Shown here one piece after another: positions 51,225-63,204 of a stretch of 64,000 nt of DNA. The notes under the pieces are model-generated. The model was given only the letters and a program-made list of their open reading frames with translations, had not been told where the DNA came from and did no database searches. Made by a program: the position numbers and the translations under genes. The DNA comes from Microvelia longipes (Eukaryota > Arthropoda > Insecta > Hemiptera > Veliidae). The stretch lies in contig JACMZG010001911.1 in the NCBI GenBank assembly GCA_018340805.1, forward strand, positions 55,802,573-55,866,572, in the 5' to 3' direction. Every line of letters starts with the position of its first letter. The first letter of the stretch is position 1.

Positions 51225-51575
51225 CTTCGGACTCGCTTCGCTCGTCCTCAGAATATACAAGTCCTTAAATTTATACTGCAACACTTCCTCGGACGAGCTT
51301 CGCTCGTCCTCAGATAGTAAATACATGCTTTTTATTCCCAGCGGACACGCTTGATGATGCTTAACGTTTATGATCTAACAAAAAGCATAGATGTACTTGT
51401 ATTAAAACGAAACCAAGTGTACTTATTTATTACTAATAGATATACACTTGTATAAATTTAAACTCAATTGGATTATTTGCTGATATTTTACAATTTTTTT
51501 TAAAAAAGTCATAAAAACTAACACAATACTTTTCCTATATACCTACAGTATAAATGAGGAAAAGTAAAAAAATAA
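51225..51575 (+). repeat. dispersed repeat (CGAAGCGAG family), copy at 51.2 kb
   Basis: Two successive CTTCGCTCGTCCTCAGA units are followed by the GCTTAACGTTTATGATCTAA segment and TTTCCTATATACCTACAGTA, in the same order as at 20.5 kb. Confidence 0.72.
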
Positions 51576-53689
51576 TAAGGAGATAAAATGGATTAATTTA
51601 CTCTTAATGGTACGACAAGATTAAAATAGGACATTTCAGACTCAAATTCTCTAGTGCATGTTTAGTATTTATTAACTGAACTGCTTGTAAATCGCGAGGT
51701 TCTCACAACTTCATCATCACTCTAAGAAAACCCCTCATTAGTTAATTTTTCCTTAAGAAATTCGTTAAAAAACAATACTCTTTAAAACTGTATCCCTTTT
51801 CCTTCAAGGTAAAATTCCTAATTAATATTTCATTTCAATTTTATCTTCCAAAAAAAGAGATAACTTAAACAAAAGTATAGCAAGCCCTTCTCACCAAGAC
51901 TTAAAGGGGACGATAAAAGGCAATTTCTTAAAATTAACATTATAATGCATGCGAGTTAAAAGATATGTAAATTAGTCCTTAAAATCCACATTTTGAACGA
52001 ATGTAGACAATTATTCAAAAATAATGTTACATCTTTTAATAAATGCGTGATTACAATAAGAAAAATTGATCAGTCTTTAATTAACACAGGCCTAAGGTTT
52101 AAACTAGTTCGTATAATTTTTATAAAAAACAAGAATTTATTTTGCTAACTAAATTTTATTGTTTAACATAAATAGCTTTATGATGAATGATTAATCTTGT
52201 CTCAGAGAGTAAAAGGTATCCATTTAAATGCTTCCTTAACTTAAACAACTAATTTTAATATTAATATCTTTTCTTCTTCCAGGAGCACCTCAGGTTTGTA
52301 TCTTTAAATAAGGGATGATATTGAAATGTCTTATTTAACTCCCTCGCGTGGGGTCCAAGACGACCCCATTGTTTCTTCCCTTTATTCTCAAGGGAGTTAT
52401 AATGTATTTAAAAGTTGTGTAATTATTACCTTTTAAGGTTTTTAGAGTTCTAAAGAAGCTATTATGGGTTAAAGTAGGTTTTTGATGTTTCAATGAATAT
52501 TTATTGCGGGATATTTGGCTATGTTTGAAAAGTATCATGATTCATTAGTTTTGTTCTATATTAGGTATGTACTTTAAACTGGCGGTTTTTTAAAGTTTCG
52601 TTTCACTTCTAAAAGAAGACGATGCGTCATCATACTAAATTAGGTAAGAATGATAAAGAAGATGTTGAAAAAAAAATTTTCATTGCAGTGTAAAAATTAA
52701 TTAATTAATCTTTCTGATAATTGACTTTAAAAATATTTTTTCTGGATTAGAGAGTTCAGGTTCACTTTATTTTTATTCTACTATAGTAAAGAACGTGAAA
52801 TACAAACTTTTTATCCACTGTAATAATTTTTTGTACGGCGTACAAAAAAACTTTTTTTTGTACAGCTTGAAGTTCCTTTATTTGCAGCGAGGAGCGCTGA
52901 AGACCACATTCTTATTGTAGTTTAGACATTCTATCGCTAAATGGCAACACTGTTTTAACAGTATAACCTTATTTCATTTATCTATTTCAAATCTCTTTAC
53001 AATCGAAATTAAATATAATTCATTATTTGCATTTATTTAATAGAAATAATAATTATGAAAAACCTATTTTAGTAAAAAATGAAGAGAATATTTCTTCAAC
53101 CGTTCAACAAATTCTCAAACTATACAGTAAATTTTTATTATCAAACAAAATTATGAAACCAATTTCTACTAATTGAATTAAAAAAGTTTTTTTGTAAACG
53201 TTATTTATGTTATTACTCTTTGCCTTAGTACAATAGCATACACTAATAGCTTTGAATGACTTTTATTAACCTTAGCTCTCTTTACGCTTCGCTCGCCAGT
53301 AAATATATGATAACTACGTTAAAAATAGTTATTTATCCATCAAGGGAGTAAAATGAGATATTTTATCCTTTACTTCTAACTTAATTCCTTAAGGTTAATT
53401 CCTTTAATTAATTAAGGTTTATATTACCAGGCGCAGCCGAGGACCCTTTTAACTCTTATTTCCGAGTCGAAGCTGAAGGATATATTGTTAAATTGTTCCC
53501 GAGGCGTAGCTAAGAGATTATATTTAAGGCTAGGGAAAAAGAGCCATTTATTCCTGTGAATACAATTTTGTGCATACAAAATTTTATCTCCAAAAAGAAA
53601 GAGAGATAAAATGAAAATTATTATTTTTTATTTACTTTATTTTATTCTGTAACAAAAAAAAAACAAGAAACAAGTATTTTGAATGAGAA
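51576..53689. other. AT-rich non-coding sequence
   Basis: No supported feature. A few GCTTCGCTCG-type words near 53287 hint at another degenerate copy of the dispersed repeat. Confidence 0.5.
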
Positions 53690-54290
53690 TGTAATAGAAA
53701 TGAAACGTGCAATTACAGAAATGTAACGAATGAAACGAAACGTGCAATTATTATATGATGTAATAGAAATGAAACGTGCAATTATTATATGATTTTTGAG
53801 AATGTAATAGAAATGAAACGCACGTGCAAAATTATTATATGATTTTGAGAATGTAATAGAAATGAAACGTGCAATTATTATATGATTTTGAGAATGTAAT
53901 AGAAATGAAACGTGCAATTATTATTTTGAGAATGTAATAGAAATGAAAACGTGCATTATACGATTTTGAGAATGTAATAGAAATGAAACGTGCAATTATT
54001 ACGATTTTGAGAATAAAGAATGAAACGTGCAATTAGATTTTGAGAATGAAATGAAACGTGCAATTATTACGATTTTGAGAATGTAATAGAAATGAAACGT
54101 GCAATTATTACGATTTGAGAATGTAATAGAAATGAAACGTGCAATTATTATATGATTTTGAGAATGTAATAGAAATGAAACGTGCAATTATTATATGATT
54201 TTGAGAATGTAATAGAAATGAAACGTGCAATTATTATACGATTTTGAGAATGTAATAGAAATCAAACCTGCAATTATTACGATTTTGATA
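53690..54290. repeat. 43-bp minisatellite
   Basis: About 14 units of GAATGTAATAGAAATGAAAC plus GTGCAATTATTATATGATTT. Many units lack one to several bases. Confidence 0.92.
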
Positions 54291-55442
54291 CATACTTTTG
54301 TAATTGATACAAGTATAATTATTACAAGGGATACAAAGTATTACTTTTGTCTCGTACTATAGTCAAAAAGTTAGTAAAATATGAAATAAGATTTATATCA
54401 CAGTCTATTAGTATAATATACTATTCTTGTTTTGGCTTTTCTTAAGAGTTTTATACATCAACGAATAGAATTTCCGGAACAAGGGTCCTATTAAAATAAT
54501 AAAATAAAGTATCGGTTTGGTAGTCCTATTAAAATAATATCTTGCGAAAAATATGTATAGATTATTACGAACAGTTTTCTTTAAGCTAATATTTGCAAGT
54601 AAAAGTCCGAACTTTTGTCATCAAACAAATAAGTAAGTACGAGAGGTAGGAATAGTTTCTTATCGCAAAGCTTTCGTTATGTCAAAGGAGAGAAGGATAG
54701 AAAAAATCTAAAGGTATAAATAATGCGGTTTAAACCTTCATAAAGTCGTTTAATATTTTAAACTCCACTTAATTTAACATAAAGCTAAAACTCAACTCTG
54801 CTTGTTTTTACAAACTTTTCTAACAAGTGAAGTTTAACATGAAGATGTATTGTAGGAGAACCACCACACCACATTCTTCATCGCAATACATCTCCATTAT
54901 GGAAAAGGTTTTCCGAGTCTTCCGTGGAGCGAAGAAGAGGGGGGTTTTGTTTTGCTCTATCTTTGCGGGTTTTCCAGAGGGAGAGGTGTGTAATAAATTA
55001 TTGGTGTAGGATAACCGAGTCCAAAGTGAAGGGTGCAACAGTGGTGGAAATAGTACCACCGAAAAAAAAGGTTTATTTAAAATTCAACAGAGTTGAGATC
55101 ACGTATTTCCTAAAGGTAATGCAATAGAAGGGCAACGACGTGCTTCTACATTTTTTTATCCAGTTGTTGGTGGAAATTTTTCTCCTATTTTCCATAGAAA
55201 GCTTTTTTAGAACACTTGAAGGGAAGGGGAAAAGGGAAGGCGGTCAAAAAAAAAAAAAAAAAACGCGACAGTCGTATATGTATACTTTTTTAAATATAAA
55301 AACTTTTAAAACAAAAAAAAATATCCAACAGGGAAAAATAATAACATTAATTACCGAGGATGGTAACACACCGTTGTTTTTCACCATAAGAGTCCTAGGG
55401 AAAAAAAGTCAAATAAATGGGGAATGGGTAGCGAAAAAAATA
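54291..55442. other. mixed non-coding sequence, GC-richer at 54.8-55.1 kb
   Basis: The plus-strand frame at 55140-55550 (136 codons) has a lysine-rich, run-filled sequence and overlaps the antisense RT motif, so it is not accepted as a gene. Confidence 0.45.
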
Positions 55443-55490
55443 CGACAAAGTGAACAAAGTCGGGGCAAGGGGAGAACCTTGTGGAAAGCC
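55443..55490 (-). pseudogene. reverse transcriptase motif of a non-LTR element
   Basis: One minus-strand frame reads GFPQGSPLAPTLFTLS, matching the G-x-PQGS-x-L-x-P-x-LF block of non-LTR reverse transcriptases. A TGA lies just upstream in that frame. The preceding RT-like stretch (RYESCLNVL...YVTRG) is in a neighbouring frame one base away. The downstream YADD catalytic box was not found, so only a short decayed fragment remains. Confidence 0.45.
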
Positions 55491-56552
55491 CTCGTGTCAC
55501 ATACTGGGAGTAAATCACTTTCAGCACATTCAGACAACTCTCATATCTAGTCATATACAATACTAACAAGACAAAAAGGGTTTTTATATAAACAAGAAAC
55601 AAAAAAATACAAATATTGTATATAAATAAGGCGGAGAATGTTGTGGAGAGTAATTTCGGAACATATTACTTGACAAGGTTTACTATAATTCGATGTTGTT
55701 TGATTAAGCTAAATATGTTTTGATAAAGCTTTGATGGAAGAAAAGGTACTACCTTTAATTAATGTGTGGTTTCCTAGTTTAGGACTTTGGCTGATTTATC
55801 TATTTACCTACATCTAATTTATCTTTTTTCAAGAATTTTTACATTTAAAGTATTTTATAATTAATGAGCACTATCTTGAGACAGGATCCTCTCTAGGAGT
55901 TTTATCTCTTACTCTTACTAAGGGCCCTCGCCAAATTATTCCAAATATATTTTAAAATATCACACAATGTTTAAAATAAATGTATTTTTTTGGTAGAAAT
56001 AAACTATTTTATTATTATTATCTGGTCTTTTAAACTGTTTAAATCAACTGCATAATAAGGAGAGGTAAATGAGGTTAAAGTGATTTACAAGGCCCAGACC
56101 CAGGATTTTTAATACATGGAACTATTTTGTAAATCAATATACTGACATAAAATATTAGTTGTTAATCATAGTTTATTATTCTTACAATTATATTGTATTT
56201 AGACATATAACTAATACTATAAATAACATTTTAAAATACCAAGCCAGAAGTATTGTGGGTAATAATCCCAGACTAGGTCCAAGAAGTTTTGCTGGCAGTG
56301 TTTAACACACTGCTATCCTATGTAATATTTTATTTTGGCACAAAATAAAATATTACAGTCATAATGTCTACAGTAAGGAATGAAAGTTAATAAATAATTG
56401 ATTGTAAGACTAAACAAAACTGAAAACACAAACCAGGCCGAAATCCTTACACACCTCTATGGGGTAAAATTAAATATAAACAATTACGAAATAATCAGAG
56501 TCATAAAATAAGTCTCACCACTGGTGTCAAAAATTTATTTAAAATAAAGCAT
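55491..56552. other. AT-rich non-coding sequence
   Basis: A small inverted repeat TAATATTTTATTTTGGCACA with its complement lies around 56320-56355. No gene was recognised. Confidence 0.5.
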
Positions 56553-56590
56553 AACCGGCTTTCAACCAACTAAAGGTCATCATCAGTGCC
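56553..56590 (-). ncRNA. hammerhead-like motif, copy 3
   Basis: On the minus strand GGCACTGATGATGACC, a short loop, then GGTTGAAAGCCGGTT. The CUGAUGA and GAAA core strands and a GACC/GGUU stem are intact, with the same extra base before the stem as in copy 1. Flanking sequence (AGTGCCAG...AAGAAGCTAGG) also resembles copy 1, so both derive from one repeat family. Confidence 0.5.
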
Positions 56591-56952
56591 AGTGAAGTGT
56601 TAAGAAGCTAGGTTTTGAGTCTTTTCTTACTGTTGACTGTTATTATTACCTTTGAACTTAATTTTATAGTCTTCTTTTAGCATATTATACCATTTTTCTT
56701 TCTTTTGTGATAACTTAATATTTTTACTTTAGTTATAATTATTATTGAAATGTTTTTGATGTGTTATATCAAATTGTCAACATTTTTGACACGCTTATTT
56801 TATGACTTTGATTATGATGAACTCCTCTAGCGCTGATTTTTGAATTCTAATTACAAAATATTAGAACATTTAAACGAAGTCAGTAATAATTATACTTCCC
56901 ACAGAGGGTTTCGAAGTACAGATTTATTAAAACCGAAAATCGATCGAAACTA

Positions 56953-57888
56953 TAATACGACACACGGCTAAAATCAATTGACACCCCGCCAAAATCTCAA
57001 TGCTTTCAACCCTCATTTTTAAATAAAAAAAATCCCTTCTTTTAAGTAACAAAAAAAATCCCTACTCTGACAACACTGAAAGTCAGGTTATGTTTTGAAT
57101 TTTATTATTTGTTTTTATTTATTTGATATCGTATTTTTTTTTATTTTTAAAAATTATTTATTTACTTTTTAAGTAGGAATATTGTTGTATCTTATAAATT
57201 TACCTAAGTGTTGCATTAAATTTGTTCGGGAAGTATGAATTAAGTGAAGTTAAAGTTGTTTATTACGTAATGCAATGGATCATAATAGTTCTATGATAAA
57301 AGTTAGACGATTTTAATAAATCGTCAGCTATAATTACTTTTTTCCAAAATAAACTGCTTTTTTGTGTCATGTTTGTATAATTGAATGCGTATTGTTTCTT
57401 ATTATAAAAATAATATGACACAATATGCATTCATGACTTAAAAAAGTCAAGACTGTCATCTATTGAAAGACATGGCATTTTCGAAAAAAAATGCTGTCAT
57501 GCTGTCTTTTAGTTGACAGACCCCAGACCCTGCGCTGTACTCAAATAGCAAGAAATGCTTGAAGAATACATCAATGTCCATGCGTCAAATATAGGCACTC
57601 AGATCATATTACAACTCTGCAATAATTGGATGAATTAAAATGATTGGAATGAAACGAAACGAACTCGAACAGATAATGGACAATGAGGGAAATAAAAGCG
57701 ACGCGAGGTTACAAATATTTACAACCAGTTTGCCTTTTTATGATTTTATTTACGAAAAAGGTATTTTTTTATACCGAGGTTGTCATAAAGTGGAGTGGGA
57801 AAGGTCGTGGTCGGTCTGAACCAATAGAATTCTTTCCCTCACAGATTTTTGGCGCGCTGTCAATTGATTTTAGCCGTGTGTCGTATTA
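56953..57888. mobile_element. TA-family element, long copy
   Basis: This 936-bp element has near-identical inverted ends (TAATACGACACACGGCTAAA) flanked by TA at 56951-56952 and 57889-57890. The interior is unrelated to the short copies except near the ends, and no transposase motif was found. The TA flank suggests a Tc1/mariner-type mobiliser, but the TTA flank of copy 1 would also fit a Harbinger-type enzyme. Confidence 0.78.
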
Positions 57889-57890
57889 TA

Positions 57891-60369
57891 GATAATAATT
57901 ACAATGACAACAAATGAAATCCCCTGCTTTTGACACATTTTATTAACTATTTACTCAAACTAAAAAATTCTAAACAAAATCAAAAAAAAAAAACGAAAAT
58001 ACGAAAATTTCCTAAAACACTAACGTAAAAATAGAATAATACTCCGTGTTAGACAAAAACCATCCACAACTAGTCAAACGTCAGCTTATAATTTACGTTC
58101 TTTTTTAGCATTTTCCCTCTAAAATTTCTCCTATCTGTTGTTTAAAAGGGTGACAATACCGCGAAAAAGTATGCCGGCATGATTCATGTTATGCAGATTT
58201 TTTTTCCGGAAACCTACCCACCTCTCAACCAGAGAACCGTAAAAAATATTTCAGGTGGTTCTATTCAGTGCTCCAGACCACTCCATACGTGCAAAACAAA
58301 AACCTTGATTCTGTACAAATATGATGTATGCCACATTTTTTATGCCATATTTTTTTTATTTATGCCAATTTTTTTCTCTTTGGAGTATATTGTAAATTAT
58401 TCTAATAGTAGAATGTTGTGTAAATGATAATTTGTTGTATGGGGGTTATAAACAAAATTATTAAATGGACAGAAAAATCTATAAACATTATAAAAATTTA
58501 TATTGGAAATTAGTAAAATCAACTATACCTGAGAGTTATTTATAATTATTGTAAATATTAAATCAGTTTTAAACTAGATTCCGATCCGTTTTTCTTGTGC
58601 ACTTATACGCCTCTATAACTTACCAAAAAAAAAAAACTCAAATGAAAAAAGGCTAAAAGGGATTTTAAAAAATCGGGTACGGGGTACCTCGACATTTACT
58701 CTCACGACTTTTGACTCGCTTTACTTGTCCTCAAAATGCGGTTATTCAAAACTTAACTAGGGTGGTACTACTTCGGTTTCAGAATATCGTGATTTTTTTA
58801 AGCTTAAGTAATTTTAAAGGCTAAATAATTCGGTCTTGCAATGGTCGACCTAAGAATTATTAGTTTTTAATTTAATCCTTTAAATGAATAATAGTAATAT
58901 ATTTTGTTAATTTGCGGTAAAACTTATATTTTTGACTAACATGCCTTTCTATACAATTTTATGTATTGGATTATTAAATATATACTAACGTCAATAACGT
59001 ATAAACAAAGAGTTATAAAATAACTTTTGAATTTTGACGTCAAATAGACCTTTTTCATAAATATTTTTATTAGAGTTGTATTAATTCTTTTATTTTACAA
59101 ACTAAACTTGCATTTACACAACTAAAACCTTACTGATGTAAAATTAGAATTTAACTTTAAATAAATAATATTTAAATTGAAAGATGAAAAATATAAACCC
59201 AAGAGGAACCTAATACGAAAATTCAAAAATAATTTAAAAGAAAAACAAAAAATATAAAGGATTAATAACAATAAAAACCATGTACTGCACATACAATAAA
59301 AGTTGAGCAAAACAGAAAAAAAACTTCTTTTACAACCCCTCATAAAAGGAAAGTTTTTTATTTTCTTTGAATTTACATGTCTTCAACTTTTCTTGAAAAA
59401 CTTTAAGCAACTTCAGGAGGGAAGACGTGGAAAGGAAATTCAGGAGAAATAAGAGAAAAGAGATTTTTTTCTGCCGGTGTCTGCTAACAAAAACAACTCT
59501 TGGAGGGGACAAAAGGTAGCTCGCAGTCACATCTGTGTCAACAGACTGACTTTCCCAACCCATCCGAGGGATATGATTGCTCTCTGTTTACCTGAAAAAC
59601 TCTTTCAATAGGGGAGATTTTTCTGAAGTATCTTTTTTGTTACTTTTTCTAAAGATTTGGTATTTTTGATTGTTAAAAAGTGATAGAGAAAAACTTTCTT
59701 ATACACGCTTCCCCAATATCAAGTTGGATTCTATTGACGTCTATGTTTTAGCTACTTCTCAGTATCCATATACACTTACATTTGACCGACATCTTTTAGC
59801 GGTTGAACTAGCAGTATTCATGAGGGAGAAGGCGATAGACCAACAATGACGAGTTCTAGTTCCATTTCGCCATCTCGCTTAAGATTGAGCTCAATACCCT
59901 ATAATTATCTATTGTAAATAAGAAATTTTACACAGTTTAAACCTCATGCGAGTCATTACTTTACAATAACTTAGTGTTAGAACAACCCGTGCCTCCCAGA
60001 GAGATTAAACCAACTACCTATAATGATATAGAGCTGAGACTCAATAATATCAAGTCCACAGATAAGATATCAAGTACTCATTGGAGCTTCAAAGTAAATT
60101 CAATAAATCATAAAATGATTGTGATTCAATGGCCCTACTTTATGGTGGTCCAATGAGCACTTGACATAGTATAGTGCAGAACCAGTGGCGTAACTTTCTA
60201 TCCATAGAATAACCCCGATTCGTTAAGACTGTTTTTAAATATATAACTCCCTTTGAATATTTAAAAGATTATAAAAAATTTCATGGGCGTAGCCAGGATT
60301 GCCTTTAGGGAAGAGCCATCATATATATAAAATAGACTTAAAGAATAAAACTATATTGTGTTTGCAAAG
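57891..60369. other. AT-rich non-coding sequence
   Basis: Outside the degenerate repeat at 58670-58870 nothing was recognised. CAGTGGCGTAACTTTC (60183) and GGGCGTAGCCAGG (60285) resemble transposon ends but no partner was found. Confidence 0.5.
58670..58870 (+). repeat. dispersed repeat (CGAAGCGAG family), degenerate subunits
   Basis: GACTCGCTTTACTTGTCCTC and two GGTGGTACTACTTCGGT-type subunits resemble the units at 17.0-17.2 kb (GGTGGTATTATTTCGGTCCC). Confidence 0.5.
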
Positions 60370-61215
60370 AAATATGAAACCAGGATATTATCGGAATAAT
60401 CCGTTTCAGGTGTTTTAAGACCTCCTTAGTAGCTTTCATTAAGTTGTCTGGCTAAAAGTGTGTGTGTGTATGAGTGAGTGTGTGTATGTGTCTGTTATCA
60501 TCGTAGCTACCAGTGTATTTATGATAGAAAGTTGAAACTTTGTACCAACATCAGTCTATAGGTGTAGTTGTGCTATCCAAAAATAATAATAAATTTCGAA
60601 AAATTACAAAAATCGGAAAAATTTTGCGATCAATTTGAGATTTGGCACGCATGTAGCTATGTATAAGACTTACATATGTGCCAAGTTTCATCCCATTATC
60701 AGCATTAGTTTAATTTCTATCAGATGACTTGCGTACGTTGTTTAAAAAATAGTAAAAACTCGGAAAAATATCCAATTGAGTTAAAATTTGGTACAAGTAT
60801 ATATCTTTACGTAATAATTGGTATACTCAAAGAATTGGTATACAAGTTTAAAGAATTGGTATCTAAGTTTAAAAGAATTGGTAACTAAGTTTAAGAATTG
60901 GTATACTAGTTTTAAAGAATTGGTAAGTTTTAAGAATTGGTATACTAAGTTTTAAAGAATTGGTATACTAAGTTTTAAAGAATTGGTGTACTAAGTTTTA
61001 AAAAATTGGTATACTAATTTTTAAAGAAAAACAAAAATTTCTAAGGTTCAAAAGTATTTCTAAAAGTCAAACAGTATCGAGCGTGGTCAGTACCTGGTAC
61101 GGGTGACCGCGAGGAAAGAAAGGAATGATTTATACAATCTGAAGACGAGCGAAGCGTTTACATTAAACAACACGTATATTCTGAGGAGGAGCGGAGCTAA
61201 TCTGGAGAGAAAAGG
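60370..61215 (-). repeat. dispersed repeat (CGAAGCGAG family), longest inverted copy
   Basis: Read on the minus strand, the blocks of the 20.5-kb copy appear in the same order: GGTACTGACCACGCTCGATA, ATGAAACTTGGCACATATGT, the TACATAGCTACATGCGTGCC segment and the (TG)n tract. A 23-bp tandem array (60815-61025) interrupts it. GAAGACGAGCGAAGCG lies near its outer end. Confidence 0.72.
60815..61025. repeat. 23-bp minisatellite
   Basis: About nine units of TTTAAAGAATTGGTATACTAAGT lie inside the 60-kb dispersed repeat copy. Confidence 0.88.
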
Positions 61216-63204
61216 AAAGTTGCGAGATACCCTGTACCTGATTTATTATAACGATCTTAATGCGCAAAAAAATAAAAAGATATTTTACTTCAAAAATAAA
61301 ATAAAATTAAACATAATTTTTAATCAATTTAAAGAATGAAACAAAAACTTTTTTTTAATAAATGAATATAAATTATTTCATCAATTATCATTAGTTACAA
61401 GTGATCCAGATTTTTACCATTTTAAATTATAACTCAACAATTTTACAAGTTAAAAAAAACGCCGAGAGGAAACTCAATCATAAAAAACCGAAAGTTTTAA
61501 AAAAATTTCCACTTCAAAAGATTTCGACAGGAAAGTGGTAATGGCAGTTTAATACCAACGCAAAGAAAAAAAATCGCTCAAAATGTGATGGACATTAAAA
61601 CACTCCGGAGGTGGAATAACAACTCTGCCCCCAACTACCCCGAATTCTTCACCTTGTAAGTGCTTCCCCCGCACTCAAAAAATTACTTTTTTTCTCATCG
61701 ATTCCACTCCTGCAAAAAAGCACTTAAAGACATTCACCATTTTTTTAATGATTATTTGTTCTTTCATTCTTTTAATATTTTTTTAATTATTTGTGAAGCA
61801 AGCGATTAAATAACAATTGAACAGAAGTTAAAAAATTAAATATTGGTTTAGATAATTGTATTATCACTTCGGTACTTTTCTTTTTGTTAAATATTATTTT
61901 TTATTAAAATGTAAAACAATTTATTGTCAAAGATTAAAATTTTTTAAATCAAATATTTTTTTTATTTAAGCTCAAACCTTATAAGCATTAATTGAAGCTG
62001 CTTTAAACTCATAGTTTAAGATTCTTGAAAATATAAATTCTGAACAAACAGTACAGGCAACAATTACATAATAATCTATGGCAAAACAAAACAATAAGTA
62101 ACAGTTAAATTCAATAACAGTAAAGTAAAAATAAAGCAAAAAGCTGGTTACGACACTTGTGGCGCTGTAGATGGTGAATCAATCGAATATTTCTCATAAA
62201 AGGTGAGCTTTGAATATAAACTGTGTAGGCTTCCGCAGTTATTGTCATAAAGATTTAGGTCTTCCTGTTAGGATGAAGATGGTTTAGATTTAGATGAAGA
62301 ATCCGAGCTAAACGTTGGATTTTCATCTATATTGACGCGGTCACCACCGGAAGACCAAAATCTTCCCAACTTTAAATTTTTGTTCTAAATTTAGTTTCGA
62401 ACTTTATACCCTTACTTAACAAATGTAAACAAACTTTCAACGAGTTTGTAAATCACATTGTAATAAATGTATAGAAATAGAAAGCATCTTAGAAAATCAA
62501 GTCGCAAGGATTCGACTCAGTTGACTAAATAAGTCAACAAACTATAGCTGGTTATCTCGTGATCTACCACTGTTCTTCGACGTTTTGATGGTCATTTTAG
62601 GTGGTCGTATCGACTGCAGACCGGCTTCATTCTATTTATCGCCCTAAGAATCATGACTAAGATCTTTTCCCCAGCGAAAAAGTTTAATCCACAATTTTTG
62701 CAATTTTTTTAAATATTTTGAACACAATCTCGAACACTCACCCCCCACCTCATTGGCGATTATTTTTTTAAAGAAAATTTTCTAAAAACTCAAATTAAGT
62801 TGACGCATTATGGTAAGAAAGCTTTGCATACCCCGAAGAAACTAAAGATGTTTACACAAGGAATTAAAAAATAACAATCAACCCTTTACCATTCTTTCAA
62901 CAAGCAAATATTGTATCCCTCGTAAAACATTTTTCGAGGGAGCGTATTGTTAACAAAAACGCATGAAAGTCTTGTAACTCTAATGGGTCTTAAGTTAGGC
63001 CTAATAATATCAATTAACTATGACTCATTACTTGAAAACAAAAATCCTAATTTAGAGAGTTGTATATAGATAACATGAGAAATACAGATGTTGATTATTT
63101 CCTACCTAAACGGTATCTACATTATTTCTCTAAGAAGGGAAAGGAGTCTCGAAGATAAAAGGATCTTCTTACATTAAAGCAGAAATAGTTTTGAAGAGGA
63201 TATA
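61216..63204. other. AT-rich non-coding sequence
   Basis: A GATGAAG...TAAACGTTGG string near 62294-62324 faintly recalls the hammerhead-like motif but lacks the core. No gene was recognised. Confidence 0.5.

Noticed and set aside
55140..55550. 136-codon plus-strand ORF.
   Set aside because: Lysine runs come from poly-A tracts, there is no recognisable domain, and it overlaps the antisense reverse transcriptase motif.
59330..59563. Minus-strand ORF starting MGWESQSVDTDV as a possible first exon.
   Set aside because: The start looks reasonable but no donor with an open frame follows, and the C-terminal half is lysine-rich noise.
60183..60300. CAGTGGCGTAAC and GGGCGTAGCC strings resembling hAT or other transposon ends.
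   Set aside because: They are in the same orientation, no matching opposite end or duplication was found, and such strings recur in many decayed repeats.
62294..62324. GATGAAG...AAACGTTGG string resembling another hammerhead-like motif.
   Set aside because: It lacks the CTGANGA strand and a pairing stem.
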